64,000 nucleotides of DNA, taken from positions 3,583,570-3,647,569 of the forward strand of contig OY282565.1 of the NCBI GenBank assembly GCA_958296445.1. The letters are read 5' to 3'. Under the pieces are notes generated by a model that saw only the letters and a list, made by a program, of their open reading frames with translations, searched no databases and was not told the origin of the DNA. The first letter of the stretch is position 1, and the number at the start of each line of letters is the position of its first letter. The translations under genes and the position numbers were made by a program. The stretch comes from an uncultured Dehalococcoidia bacterium (GTDB taxonomy: Bacteria; Chloroflexota; Dehalococcoidia; Lucifugimonadales; UBA3495). Below are positions 52,533 to 61,667 of this stretch, one piece after another.

Positions 52533-54680
52533 ATGCCAACCCTAAAACTCCCAACCCTAGCCCTGCTGCTGCTAATACTGGCCGCCTGCGCCAGCAGCCC
52601 CCCCACGCCCACCGCCGCCCCGCCCCCAACCCCCGCGCCCAATATGGAAGCCACCGTGCAAGCCGCCATAGCCGCCGCCCTGCCCGCCCCCACGCCAACC
52701 CCCACCCCCGACCTGCCAGCCACCGTAGCCGCTATGGTAACCGCCGCAATACCCGCGCCCACCCCCACCCCCACCCCCAACATACCCGCCACCGTAACCG
52801 CGGGCATGGCCGCCACCATCACCGCCATGCCCACGCCCACCCCTACACCCGTCCCAACGCCAACACCCACACCCGTTCCTACGCCTACACCCACGCCAAC
52901 GGCAACCCCTACCCCGCTCCCAACACCCACGGCAACACCAACACCGACGCCGCGCCCCACGCCCACGCCAACACCCACGCCAACGCCGCGCCCAACCGCA
53001 ACGCCGCGCCCCACGCCCACCCCCACCCCGTCCCCCGCGGCGCAACTGAGCGCAATGATTCAGCAAGTCCGCCCCGCCATAGTCCGCATCGAAACCAATA
53101 CCGGCACTGGCTCCGGCGCCATTTTCGACACCCAAGGTCAAACCGGCTACGTCATCACCAACCACCACGTCATAGAGGATGCATCGCAAGTCACCGTAAT
53201 AGTCAACGACTCCAGCCGCTACCCCGGCACAATCCTAGGCAGCGACCCCACCCGCGACCTAGCCGTAATCCGCATCTGTTGCGCCCGCTTCACCACCCTC
53301 CCCTTCGGCAACGCAAGCAACCTAAAAACCGGCGACGAAATAATCGCCATCGGCTACGCCCTAGGGCTACAAGGCCAAGCCACCGCAACCCGCGGCATAG
53401 TATCCGCCATCCGCTACGACACCGAATACCGCACCAACGTAATCCAAACCGACGCCGCCATAAACCCCGGCAACAGCGGCGGCCCAATGCTCTCCCCCGA
53501 CGGCAAAATCCTAGGCATAAACACCTTCAGAATAGACCAATCAGGCTCAGGCCGGGACGCCCAGGGCCTAGGCTTCGCCATATCAGGAACCACCGTCCAA
53601 CAACTAATCCCAACCCTCCAAACCGCCCAACCCCGCCCAACCCCCACCCCAACCCGCCGCCCCACCCCCAGGCCAACGCCAACCTACCGCGGCAACGAAA
53701 CCGCAGACTTCGGCCCCATCAACGGCGAATTGCGTCACGACCCGGACAGCGGGAATATCAAAACGGAACGCGCCGGAGTCTCTATGTCCGATATGGTAGT
53801 GGAAGCTACCTTCGTCAACCCTTATTCGGCAGCGTCCAACGATTGGGATTATGGATTCCTTATCCGCAACAGCGGAACGAGCGAATCATCCTACCAGTCT
53901 ATCTATTTCGTAGTAACCAGCCGCGGAAATTGGAGAGCCGCGTGGCGCAAAGGCGCAAGCAGTCTAGGCCAAGAGATTGCCAGCGGCAGAATCCGAAACC
54001 TCAACACCGGCGCAGACGGACGCAACCATCTGCAAGTAATAGCCATCGGAGAACGCGGCTGGTTTTTCGTCAACAACGAATTTGTTTCCGCCGTTGACCT
54101 GTCGGAAATAACCGGAACGGGTGCCGTAGCCGTAATTACTGGGTACTATGAGGGCAACGCAATGGCCGGAGCCGTCACCCGCTTCGAGGATTTCCAAGGC
54201 AACCGCCTAACCCACAGCTACGGCCCGGCCAGCGGAGTGATACAAGATGATCATCCGGTTTTTGTCGGATATAACGATAGCGGTCTGTGGGAGCGGAATT
54301 TGGTAGCGGAAGCCGAATTCATTAACCCGTCCGGCAGCAACTGGTTCTATGGATTTATTATTCGCAGCCCTCAATCCGGCCGACTGGAAATCATCGGGTT
54401 GACCGATAAAAGATGGTGGTTCCATCAGACCAGCAATGTGGGCGATGACGAATATACTGAATTAGACGATGGCCTTCTGTCGTCAGGTAATTTCCGCAAC
54501 AGTAACCACCTGTTGCTGATTGCCATTGAGGAAACCGGCCTGTTTTTCGTAAACCGCCAACTGATTGCCCGGCTCGATTTGTCCCATAATTTAGACTACG
54601 GCGATATAAACGCGGTGGCAGGATTTTTCAATGGTTCGGGCGAATTCGATTTCCAAAACTTCAACGTCTGGACGCCCTAA
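52533..54680 (+). CDS. Lipoprotein trypsin-like protease with two jelly-roll-like domains, second paralogue
   Basis: 715 aa. Signal with LILAAC (Cys19), linker repeats ([19 protein letters not shown] type), Pro/Thr stalk to about 170, protease core [23 protein letters not shown], then two beta modules ([37 protein letters not shown]) like those of the upstream gene. From about 53730 the DNA becomes much less C-biased while remaining homologous, suggesting exchange of the C-terminal half. Its stop overlaps the tag start codon by one base. Confidence 0.88.
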   Translation: MPTLKLPTLALLLLILAACASSPPTPTAAPPPTPAPNMEATVQAAIAAALPAPTPTPTPDLPATVAAMVTAAIPAPTPTPTPNIPATVTAGMAATITAMPTPTPTPVPTPTPTPVPTPTPTPTATPTPLPTPTATPTPTPRPTPTPTPTPTPRPTATPRPTPTPTPSPAAQLSAMIQQVRPAIVRIETNTGTGSGAIFDTQGQTGYVITNHHVIEDASQVTVIVNDSSRYPGTILGSDPTRDLAVIRICCARFTTLPFGNASNLKTGDEIIAIGYALGLQGQATATRGIVSAIRYDTEYRTNVIQTDAAINPGNSGGPMLSPDGKILGINTFRIDQSGSGRDAQGLGFAISGTTVQQLIPTLQTAQPRPTPTPTRRPTPRPTPTYRGNETADFGPINGELRHDPDSGNIKTERAGVSMSDMVVEATFVNPYSAASNDWDYGFLIRNSGTSESSYQSIYFVVTSRGNWRAAWRKGASSLGQEIASGRIRNLNTGADGRNHLQVIAIGERGWFFVNNEFVSAVDLSEITGTGAVAVITGYYEGNAMAGAVTRFEDFQGNRLTHSYGPASGVIQDDHPVFVGYNDSGLWERNLVAEAEFINPSGSNWFYGFIIRSPQSGRLEIIGLTDKRWWFHQTSNVGDDEYTELDDGLLSSGNFRNSNHLLLIAIEETGLFFVNRQLIARLDLSHNLDYGDINAVAGFFNGSGEFDFQNFNVWTP

Positions 54681-55240
54681 TGACCCCAACCCGCTGCCCC
54701 TGGGCCAACACCCCCCTAACCATCGCCTACCACGACGCCGAATGGGGCGTCCCCCTACACGACGACCAGCGCCTCTTCGAGTTCCTAATCCTAGAAGGCG
54801 CCCAAGCCGGCCTCTCCTGGGAACTAATCCTGCGCAAGCGCGACGCCTACCGCCAAGCCTTCGACAACTTCGACCCCGCCAAAATAGCCGCCTACGACCA
54901 CGCCAAAACCGCCCAGCTCCTAGCCAACCCCGGCATAATCCGCAACCGCCTCAAAATCGCCGCCGCCATCGGCAACGCCCAAGCCTTCCTAACCGCCCAA
55001 CAGGAACACGGCACCTTCGACGCCTACATCTGGCAATTCGTAAACGGCGCCCCCATCAAAAACGCCTGGCAAACCCCATCCGACATCCCCGCCAGCACCC
55101 CCCAATCCGCCGAAATGAGCCGCCAACTCCGCCGCCGCAACTTCCGCTTCGTAGGCCCCACCATCTGCTACGCCTTCATGCAAGCCACCGGCATGGTAAA
55201 CGACCACACCACCAACTGCCACCGCCACCACCAAGTATGA
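54680..55240 (+). CDS. tag: DNA-3-methyladenine glycosylase I
   Basis: 186 aa base-excision repair enzyme that removes 3-methyladenine. Opening RCPWANTPLTIAYHDAEWGVPLHDDQ, then FEFLILEGAQAGLSWELILRKR, FVGPTICYAFMQATGMVNDHTTNC are hallmark Tag segments; Cys near residue 6, His18 and the C-terminal His/Cys in HTTNCHRHH make the zinc site. ATG shares its A with the stop of the preceding protease gene, so the two are translationally coupled. Confidence 0.95.
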   Translation: MTPTRCPWANTPLTIAYHDAEWGVPLHDDQRLFEFLILEGAQAGLSWELILRKRDAYRQAFDNFDPAKIAAYDHAKTAQLLANPGIIRNRLKIAAAIGNAQAFLTAQQEHGTFDAYIWQFVNGAPIKNAWQTPSDIPASTPQSAEMSRQLRRRNFRFVGPTICYAFMQATGMVNDHTTNCHRHHQV

Positions 55241-55296
55241 CGCCCCCCGCCGCCAAAAGCGTTATCATAAAACCACCCCAAAAAGGAAAAAACCCG

Positions 55297-55671
55297 ATGC
55301 AAAACAAAAAAACCCAAATCCAAAACCACGCCAACACCGCCCTACGCCTGCTAGACGAAGCCGACCACGAAATAACCCGCTCCAACCTAGGCTTAACCTC
55401 CGAAAAACTATGGGCCGCCGCCGCCGCCGCCGTAAAAGCCGTCTGCCTACAACGCGGCTGGCCCCACAACGAATACGACGACTTACGCAACGCCATCCAC
55501 CAACTGGAAAAAGAATCCGGCAATAAATCCCTCTACGCCGGATTCACCATAGCCTACACCGGCCAGCTCTTCGTAGGCAGTATGGACGAGGACGACGTAG
55601 ACACCGACCGCCCCATAGTCCGCGAACTGGTAAACAAACTCCTGACCGTCGCCGGAGTGAACGACAGCTAA
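55297..55671 (+). CDS. HEPN-like (PaREP1-type) small helical protein
   Basis: 124 aa, AAAAGGAA before the ATG. Helical throughout: HANTALRLLDEADHEI, SEKLWAAAAAAVKAVCLQRGW, DDLRNAIHQLEKES. The SEKLW-A-AAVKA segment and RGWPH (Arg-x3-His) match HEPN/PaREP1-type helical bundles, some of which are RNases in toxin systems; activity here is not shown. The next gene, one base after its stop, is a paralogue. Confidence 0.72.
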   Translation: MQNKKTQIQNHANTALRLLDEADHEITRSNLGLTSEKLWAAAAAAVKAVCLQRGWPHNEYDDLRNAIHQLEKESGNKSLYAGFTIAYTGQLFVGSMDEDDVDTDRPIVRELVNKLLTVAGVNDS

Positions 55672-55672
55672 A

Positions 55673-56083
55673 ATGCAGAACCAAGAAACTCAAGCCCAAA
55701 AACACACCCGCATCGCCCGCCGCTTTATCGAATCCGCCGCCCGTTACCTAGCCGAGGGCGACCTCATTCAAGCATCGGAAAAGCTGTGGGGCGCCACGGC
55801 CCACGCCATAAAAGTCTACTGCATCAGCCGCGGATGGCGTCACGAAAAATATGCCCGCTTGCGCGACGCCATGCAACGGCTGACCGAGGAAACCGGGGAT
55901 TCCTACTGGCTTAAAGGGTTCCGGGTTGCCTACCAAAATCACCTGAACTTTTATAACGATGATTTGCCAGCCCACACCATAGACGATAGCCTAGCAATCG
56001 TCCGGCTGCTGGTAAACGACCTGCTGCTGCCCCCCGGAGCCCCCCCGGACTCAGAGCATAACGGCGTCAGCCCAGCGGCGTAG
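55673..56083 (+). CDS. HEPN-like (PaREP1-type) small helical protein, tandem paralogue
   Basis: 136 aa. Same layout as the upstream copy: MQNQETQAQKHTRIA start, ASEKLWGATAHAIKVYCISRGWRH, RLRDAMQRLTEETGD. Shares the SEKLW and RGW-H positions. The C-terminal 25 residues are extra. No nucleotidyltransferase or other antitoxin gene is adjacent. Base composition is closer to average than in the first copy. Confidence 0.72.
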   Translation: MQNQETQAQKHTRIARRFIESAARYLAEGDLIQASEKLWGATAHAIKVYCISRGWRHEKYARLRDAMQRLTEETGDSYWLKGFRVAYQNHLNFYNDDLPAHTIDDSLAIVRLLVNDLLLPPGAPPDSEHNGVSPAA

Positions 56084-56196
56084 CCCCCCGCTTGCCCCAA
56101 CCCCCGCTTACCGCTAATATACCCCCCAGCCAACCCGCAAGCCGCCACCAGCGGCCCCAAACTACCCCCCAAACTACACAGGGAGAACCAACCAAT

Positions 56197-57165
56197 ATGA
56201 AAGCGGCCAGACTAGTCGGCCCCAAGCTCTTCGAACTCCTCGAAACCGAACCCCCCACCGCCCAAGACGGCCAATGCCTAGTCCGCCTAGAGCGCGTCTC
56301 CGTCTGCGGCAGCGACATCCGCCACGGCTTCGCCATCAACCCCGAAGAAATGTACCCAATGCCCATCGGCCACCCCTGCCACGAACTCGCCGGCACCATC
56401 GTAGACAGCCGCACCGACGCCTACCACGAAGGCCAGCGCGTCATCGTCATACCACCCCGCGGCTCCGCCGGCCTAGTCGAATACATCGCCTCCGACCCCT
56501 CCCGAATGATACTCCTCCCCGACCATGGCACCCTCGACGAATGGGTAATGTGCCAGCCCTCGGGAACCGTCCTCTACTCCTGCCAGCAAATGCCCAACCT
56601 CCTCGGCAAAAACGTAGTAATCCTCGGCCAAGGCAGCATCGGCCTCAGCTTCACAATGATCACCTCCCGCATCGGCGCCCGCAACGTAATCGTCGCCGAC
56701 CTCCTCGACTACCGCCTAGAAGCCTCCAAACAATTCGGCTCCACCCACCAAATAAACCCCGACCAAGACGACCTAGAAACCGCCGTAAACCAAATCACAA
56801 ACGGCGAAGGCGCCGACGTAGTAGTCGAAGCCGCAGGCTACGCCGACACCTTCAACATGGCGATGCGCGTAGTCCGCCAATTCGGCACCGTCATAATCTT
56901 CGGCATCCAAGAAGAACACTCCATCCCCCTCGAACACAACTGGCTGATGGACAAACAGCCCCGCATCATCCCCACCACCGGCGCCCGCAGCGGCAACCCC
57001 ATCAGCCACATCCAAGAAATCGTCGCCCTCCGCCAGCGCGGCTGGTGCGACCCCTCCCCCCTAGTAACCCACCAACTAGGCTTCTCCAACGTCCAACAAG
57101 CCTACGATATGTACGACCAACGCCAAGACAACATCATCAAAGTAGTAATGGACCTAAGCGCCTAA
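56197..57165 (+). CDS. Zinc-type alcohol dehydrogenase superfamily (MDR) protein
   Basis: 322 aa. GroES-like N-terminal part with catalytic zinc pattern CGSDIRHG and IGHPCHELAGT, Rossmann loop VILGQGSIGLSF with VADLLDYRLEASKQFG, and GEGADVVVEAAGY. The structural-zinc lobe with four Cys of classic ADHs is missing, which explains the short length. GGGAG lies 11 nt before the ATG. Substrate probably a sugar alcohol or secondary alcohol, not predictable. Confidence 0.9.
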   Translation: MKAARLVGPKLFELLETEPPTAQDGQCLVRLERVSVCGSDIRHGFAINPEEMYPMPIGHPCHELAGTIVDSRTDAYHEGQRVIVIPPRGSAGLVEYIASDPSRMILLPDHGTLDEWVMCQPSGTVLYSCQQMPNLLGKNVVILGQGSIGLSFTMITSRIGARNVIVADLLDYRLEASKQFGSTHQINPDQDDLETAVNQITNGEGADVVVEAAGYADTFNMAMRVVRQFGTVIIFGIQEEHSIPLEHNWLMDKQPRIIPTTGARSGNPISHIQEIVALRQRGWCDPSPLVTHQLGFSNVQQAYDMYDQRQDNIIKVVMDLSA

Positions 57166-57224
57166 CCCCCCAACCGCATCGCAACCCCGGGGGATGGGCC
57201 CAACCCCGCAAACCCATCCCCTCA

Positions 57225-57783
57225 CCGCCCCGCCATTCCCGCGCCACCCCCGTCACTCCCACGCCATACCCATCATTACCGCGCCACCCCCGACACTCCC
57301 CCGACACCCCCCATCACTCCCGCGCCATCCCCATCATTACCGCGCCACCCCCGACACTCCCCCGACACCCCCCATCACTCCCGCGCCATCCCCATCATTA
57401 CCGCGCCATACCCGTCATTACCGCGCCATACCCATCACCCCCGCGCCACACCCATCACTCCCGCACCACACCCATCACTCCCGCGCCATACCCATCACTC
57501 CCGCGCCACACCCATCACTCCCGCGCCCCACCCCCGTCACACCCGCGCCACACCCGCCACTCCCACGCCATCCCCATCATTACCGCGCCATCCCCATCAT
57601 TACCGCGCCATCCCCATCATTATCGCGCCATCCCCATCATTATCGCGCCATCCCCGTCATTCCCGCGAAGGCGGGAATCCACCCACCCCACCGCAAACCA
57701 AACCCGCCGGGCAACGGGAACGTCCGCCGCCCCGCCACTCCCATGCCATCCCCGTCACTCCCGCGGGCGGGAATCCACCCACC
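57225..57783. repeat. Long degenerate 20-21 bp tandem array ending in a dispersed inverted repeat
   Basis: About 20 units of the type CATCATTACCGCGCCATCCC or CACTCCCGCGCCACACCC fill 57235-57655. The array ends in GTCATTCCCGCGAAGGCGGG followed by AATCCACCC (57654-57683), and a second copy lacking GAAG lies near 57750. No gene. Confidence 0.88.
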
Positions 57784-58003
57784 CCAACCCAAACGCCCGT
57801 CCCCGTAGGGGCGCACAGCCGTGCGCCCACCCCGCACGCCAAAACAACCCTAGGGTCAACCGGATCCCCCCGCAAACCCACCCCCACCCCAAGCCCCCCC
57901 CAATTTACCCCCCAAAACCCACCCATTACCAGTTTCCCCAACAACCCATAATGCGTATGATAACCCCATACAAAAACACCGCTAAAGAAGCCGGGTGGTA
58001 GGC
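57784..58003. repeat. Gap with repeat family A and a possible promoter
   Basis: Palindrome at 57805-57828. CATAAT at 57947-57952 is followed 4 nt later by an ATG opening a 14-codon frame (MITPYKNTAKEAGW) that overlaps the next gene; it could be a leader peptide or chance. Confidence 0.5.
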
Positions 58004-59539
58004 GTGAGGCCAAGCGAGGAAATAAGACTCGTAAAAGAAAACCTATCCTTCGCGGTAGCCTTCTGGAAAGCCGCCGCCGCAGGCAGCGTCCCGCCCGATC
58101 CCCTGCTCCGGCCCGCCCCAACCACCCGGCAATTCAACCAGCCAACCAACAACTACCGCCAAGAATCCGAACTATCCGCCGAACTAACCCGCGGCGCCGC
58201 CAACCAAATGCGAGCCGCCTTCGCCCTATCCGCCCTACAAACCCAACGCAGCCTAACCAACGCCTTCCCCGGCGAACCCATCCAACAAGAACTGCCCGAA
58301 CTCCGCGCCGCCCTATCCGCCATGCACCTAATCGGCCTAGCCGTCCAAAACTCAATCCTCCAGCCCGTATGGAACTGCCCCAGCCCCTACCGCCGCCTGT
58401 TCCAGGTACGCCGGCTAGGATTCACCCTAAACGCCACCGGCCTAACCGGACGCCCCCTAAGCTGGGACGACTTCGGCGGCCTAGACTGCTACCTATCCCT
58501 ACTGGAATACTGCGCCGCCAGCGCCGACGCCGCCCCCGAAAAAACCCCCAACCGCCCCCAAACCATCCTGCCAACCCACCTATCCCAAACCAAACACACC
58601 GGCCTAATAAGCGCCCCCCAAACCCCAACCAACAACACCCCATCCAACCAAACACCCCCCCCAAAAGACTACCCCGGCGAGCAACCCCCCACCCCTCCGT
58701 CATCGCCGGGCAACCCAACACATCCCGAAAACCAACCAGCCCACCCTACCGACAACCCAACGCACCCCGACAACCAACCGGCCCACCTTACAGACAACCC
58801 AACGCACCCCGACAACCAACCAGCCCACCTTACCGACAACCCAGCGCACCCCGACAACCAACCAGCCCACCTTACCGACAACCCGGCACATCCCGAAAAC
58901 CAACCGGCCCAACCTACCGACAACCCAACGCACCCAAAAAACCAACCCGACAACCTTACCGACAACCCGGCACATCCCGAAAACCAACCGGCCCAACCTA
59001 CCGACAACCCAACGCACCCAAAAAACCAACCCGACAACCCAGCGCATCCCGACAACCAACACGCCCAGCCTACCGCCAACCCAACGCACCCAAAAAACCA
59101 ACCCGACAACCCAGCGCATCCCGACAACCAACACGCCCAACCTACCGACAACCCAACGCACCCAAAAAACCAACCCGACAACCCAGCGCATCCCGACAAC
59201 CAACACGCCCAACCTACCGACAACCCGGCCAATCCCACCAACCAACCCGCCAATTCCACCAGCGAGCCCCCGCCCACCCCAAACCTGCCAAAAAACCCGC
59301 CGGATACCACCCAAAACCCCATAGACCAATTCATAACCCAACACTGCGAAACCGGCCCAGAAAAGCGAATACTAGCCGGAGAACTCTACGCCGCCTTCCT
59401 ACAATGGTGCCACGACACCAACCAAAACCCCCCATCCCAACGAGCCTTCGGAATGCGCCTAACCACCCTAGGACTACAACGCAAACGCCGCGGCCACGGC
59501 AAACACTGGTGGCAAGGCATCCACCTAACCCACCCCTAA
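58004..59539 (+). CDS. Repeat-rich protein with phage-primase-type C-terminal DNA-binding domain
   Basis: 511 aa from GTG 58004 (GGTGG upstream; GTG 57995 also possible). Residues 1-195 form a helical domain (EEIRLVKENLSFAVAFWKAA, DPLLRPAPTTRQFN). Residues 235-420 are about 12 units of 11-17 residues (HPDNQPAHLTDNPT type). The last 70 residues (LYAAFLQWCHD, SQRAFGMRLTTLGLQRKRRG, WWQGIHL) match the winged-helix tail of phage and plasmid D5-type primases (family recollection). No primase or helicase domain is present. A separate DNA-binding adaptor is plausible. Confidence 0.7.
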   Translation: MRPSEEIRLVKENLSFAVAFWKAAAAGSVPPDPLLRPAPTTRQFNQPTNNYRQESELSAELTRGAANQMRAAFALSALQTQRSLTNAFPGEPIQQELPELRAALSAMHLIGLAVQNSILQPVWNCPSPYRRLFQVRRLGFTLNATGLTGRPLSWDDFGGLDCYLSLLEYCAASADAAPEKTPNRPQTILPTHLSQTKHTGLISAPQTPTNNTPSNQTPPPKDYPGEQPPTPPSSPGNPTHPENQPAHPTDNPTHPDNQPAHLTDNPTHPDNQPAHLTDNPAHPDNQPAHLTDNPAHPENQPAQPTDNPTHPKNQPDNLTDNPAHPENQPAQPTDNPTHPKNQPDNPAHPDNQHAQPTANPTHPKNQPDNPAHPDNQHAQPTDNPTHPKNQPDNPAHPDNQHAQPTDNPANPTNQPANSTSEPPPTPNLPKNPPDTTQNPIDQFITQHCETGPEKRILAGELYAAFLQWCHDTNQNPPSQRAFGMRLTTLGLQRKRRGHGKHWWQGIHLTHP

Positions 59540-59547
59540 CCCCCACA

Positions 59548-60310
59548 CCCTATCGCCCCCACCAAACCAACCCACCACGCCGTAAACCCCCGTAGCGGCA
59601 CACACCCCTACGCCCTGCCCCCCACCAACAAAACCCCCGCAAAACCCCTAACCCCCACACCCTATCGCCCCCACCAAAACCAACCCACCACGCCGGAGAC
59701 CCCGCGTAGGGGCGCACAGCCGTGCGCCCTGTCCCCCGCCAACAAAAACCCCGCAAAACCCCAAACCCCTACACCCTATCGCCCCCACCAAACCAACCAA
59801 CCACACCAAAAACCCCCGTAGGGGCGCACACCCCTACGCCCTGTCCCCCACCAACAAAACCCCCGCAAAATCCCAAACCCCTACACCCTATCGCCCACAC
59901 CAAACCAACCCACCACGCCGTAAACCCCCGTAGGGGCGCACACCCCTACGCCCTGTCCCACGCCAACAAAACCCCCGCAAAACCCCAAACCCCTACGCCC
60001 TATCGCCTCCACCAAACCAACCCACCACACCAAAAACCCCGTAGGGGCGCACAGCCGTGCGCCCTGTCCCACGCCAACAAAACCCCGCAAAATCCCAAAC
60101 CCCTACACCCTATCGCCCCCACCAAACCAACCCACCACATCAGATACCCCCGTAGGGGCGCACACCCCTACGCCCTGTCCCACGCCAACAAAACCCCCCG
60201 CAAAATCCCAAACCCCTACACCCTATCGCCCCCACCAAACCAACCCACCACACCAAAAACCCCCCGTAGGGGCGCACACCCCTACGCCCTGTCCCCCGCC
60301 AACAAAACCC
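59548..60310. repeat. Seven-copy, 112-bp tandem array containing repeat family A variants
   Basis: CCCTATCGCC starts units near 59549, 59661, 59775, 59887, 59999, 60109 and 60221. Each contains a family A element; two (59706, 60042) have the usual GCACAGCCGTGCGCC centre and the others read GGGGCGCACACCCCTACGCC. Continues to AACAAAACCCC. No gene; open frames here are by-products. Confidence 0.88.
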
Positions 60311-60515
60311 CATCCCAAACCAGAATCCCCCCATCCAGAAAATCCCCTAATCCCGAAAATCCTGATTCAGACAAATCGCCACATCACTCCCGCCATCCGT
60401 CCCCCCCCCCAAATTTGATGACACCAACCCCTTGCCAACCCCGAAAACCACTCCCTAAAATAAAATAACCCAGCAACCAAAATCCAACCCGCCACTGAGG
60501 CCCAATGAGACACCA
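60311..60515. other. Gap with one repeat family D copy
   Basis: AAATCCTGATTCAGACA at 60356-60372; no gene or clear promoter recognised. Confidence 0.45.
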
Positions 60516-60995
60516 ATGCCCAAAAAATCCCGCCCCAACCCAAACCGCTCCAACCAAAAACAGATGGAAACGGCGGCAAATGGCGGCAAAACCGAAAATA
60601 ACCCCCTAACTCCCCGCCAGCAATCCGCCCTCCCCATCATCGCCGCCGCCCCCACCTTCGCCCAAGCCGCCCGCAGCGCCGGCATCGGCGAAACCACCCT
60701 CCGCCGCTGGATCAACAACGAAACCTTCAGCGCCGAGCTAATCCGCCAACGCGACGAAACCGCCGCCCTAACCCGCCAAGAAATCCAGGGCCTAATGTTC
60801 CGCAGCATCGCCGTAATCGCCGAAACAATGGACGCCCCAGACCCCGCCATCCGCCTCCGCGCCGCCCGCTACGGCCTATCCTTCGCCGCCCGCCTAGCCG
60901 AAACCGAAACCCTAACCGCCGAACTCCGCGACCTAAAAGAACTGGTAGCCGCCATACCCCAAACCAACCAACCAACCCAAATGCCAAAGCAATAA
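60516..60995 (+). CDS. HTH protein resembling phage terminase small subunit/phBC6A51 family
   Basis: 159 aa. Basic N-terminus, then LTPRQQSALPIIAAAPTFAQ and AARSAGIGETTLRRWI: a helix-turn-helix like those of terminase small subunits and phBC6A51-type proteins. It continues with helices to residue 145. Ribosome site weak. Codons for NQKQMETAANGGKT coincide with a repeat also found at 61255, so this N-terminal part may be repeat-derived. No terminase large subunit, capsid or portal gene is near. Confidence 0.7.
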   Translation: MPKKSRPNPNRSNQKQMETAANGGKTENNPLTPRQQSALPIIAAAPTFAQAARSAGIGETTLRRWINNETFSAELIRQRDETAALTRQEIQGLMFRSIAVIAETMDAPDPAIRLRAARYGLSFAARLAETETLTAELRDLKELVAAIPQTNQPTQMPKQ

Positions 60996-61331
60996 AAACC
61001 CCAAAAACCCCCTTAACCACCCAACCCTTAACCACCCAGATTCCCTTAGCCACCCTTAGCAATCCTGATTCCCTTTAGTTACCCTGAGCAACCCAATTGC
61101 CGCCCTGACCGCCCAATCGTCACCCTGAGCAACCCAATCATCACCCTGACCGCCCAATTGCCGCCCTGAGCAACCCAATTGCCGCCCTGACCGCCCAATT
61201 GTCACCCTGACCAACCCAATTGTCACCCTGAGCAAAGCGAAGGGCCTCACCGCCCAACCAAAAACGGATGGAAACGGCGGGAAATGGCGGCAAAACCAAA
61301 AAATCACCCGACAAACCAACGGAGCCAACTA
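60996..61331. repeat. Tandem array of repeat family B edges plus a shared 50-bp block
   Basis: About eight 21-bp units (CACCCTGAGCAACCCAAT, GCCGCCCTGACCGCCCAAT) from 61075 to 61225 end in a left-arm core at 61220-61250. Then 61255-61307 repeats the 60551-60600 sequence (GGATGGAAACGGCGG). Confidence 0.82.
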
Positions 61332-61667
61332 ATGTCCCTAACCCAAATCCGCAACCAAATCAACGCCCTACGCCGCAAATTCGCCTTCCCCCTAATCGTC
61401 CTGCGCCTCCGCCGCATCGCCGACAAATTCTGCGACCAATGGGCCGACGCCCAAGACCACCGAAAACCCACCCCCGCCCCCCTAACCCTCGCCCGTCAAC
61501 TAATCAAAAACAACCTCCGCCTCCACAACTTCAGCTCAATGCTCCACTACCTAGAACGCTGCCGCAACACCAAAACCAAACCCCAAACCCACCAAATAAT
61601 CACCTGGATACTACCCAACCCAGCCCACAAACCCACCATCCAAGCCATACTATGCGCCAACTTCTAA
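61332..61667 (+). CDS. Hypothetical basic helical protein
   Basis: 111 aa from ATG 61332 (GGAGCC upstream). MSLTQIRNQINALRRKFAFP, LRRIADKFCDQWADA, LARQLIKNNLRLHNFSSMLHYLERC. Basic, helical, no family recognised. Same orientation as the HTH gene 340 bp before, and both are preceded by the same GATGGAAACGGCGG block, so they may form a unit. Confidence 0.65.
   Translation: MSLTQIRNQINALRRKFAFPLIVLRLRRIADKFCDQWADAQDHRKPTPAPLTLARQLIKNNLRLHNFSSMLHYLERCRNTKTKPQTHQIITWILPNPAHKPTIQAILCANF

Noticed and set aside
58669..59344. Gly/Trp-rich repetitive frames on the minus strand
   Set aside because: Mirror of the repeated linker of the plus-strand 58004 gene; no independent start signal.
59548..60310. 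CRISPR-like array and a 248-codon frame of repeated peptides
   Set aside because: Whole 112-bp unit is conserved, so there are no spacers; the frame simply reads through the repeat and has no ribosome site.
60516..61667. Prophage
   Set aside because: A terminase-small-like HTH and a primase-tail protein are present, but no portal, capsid, large terminase, integrase or lysis gene was seen.
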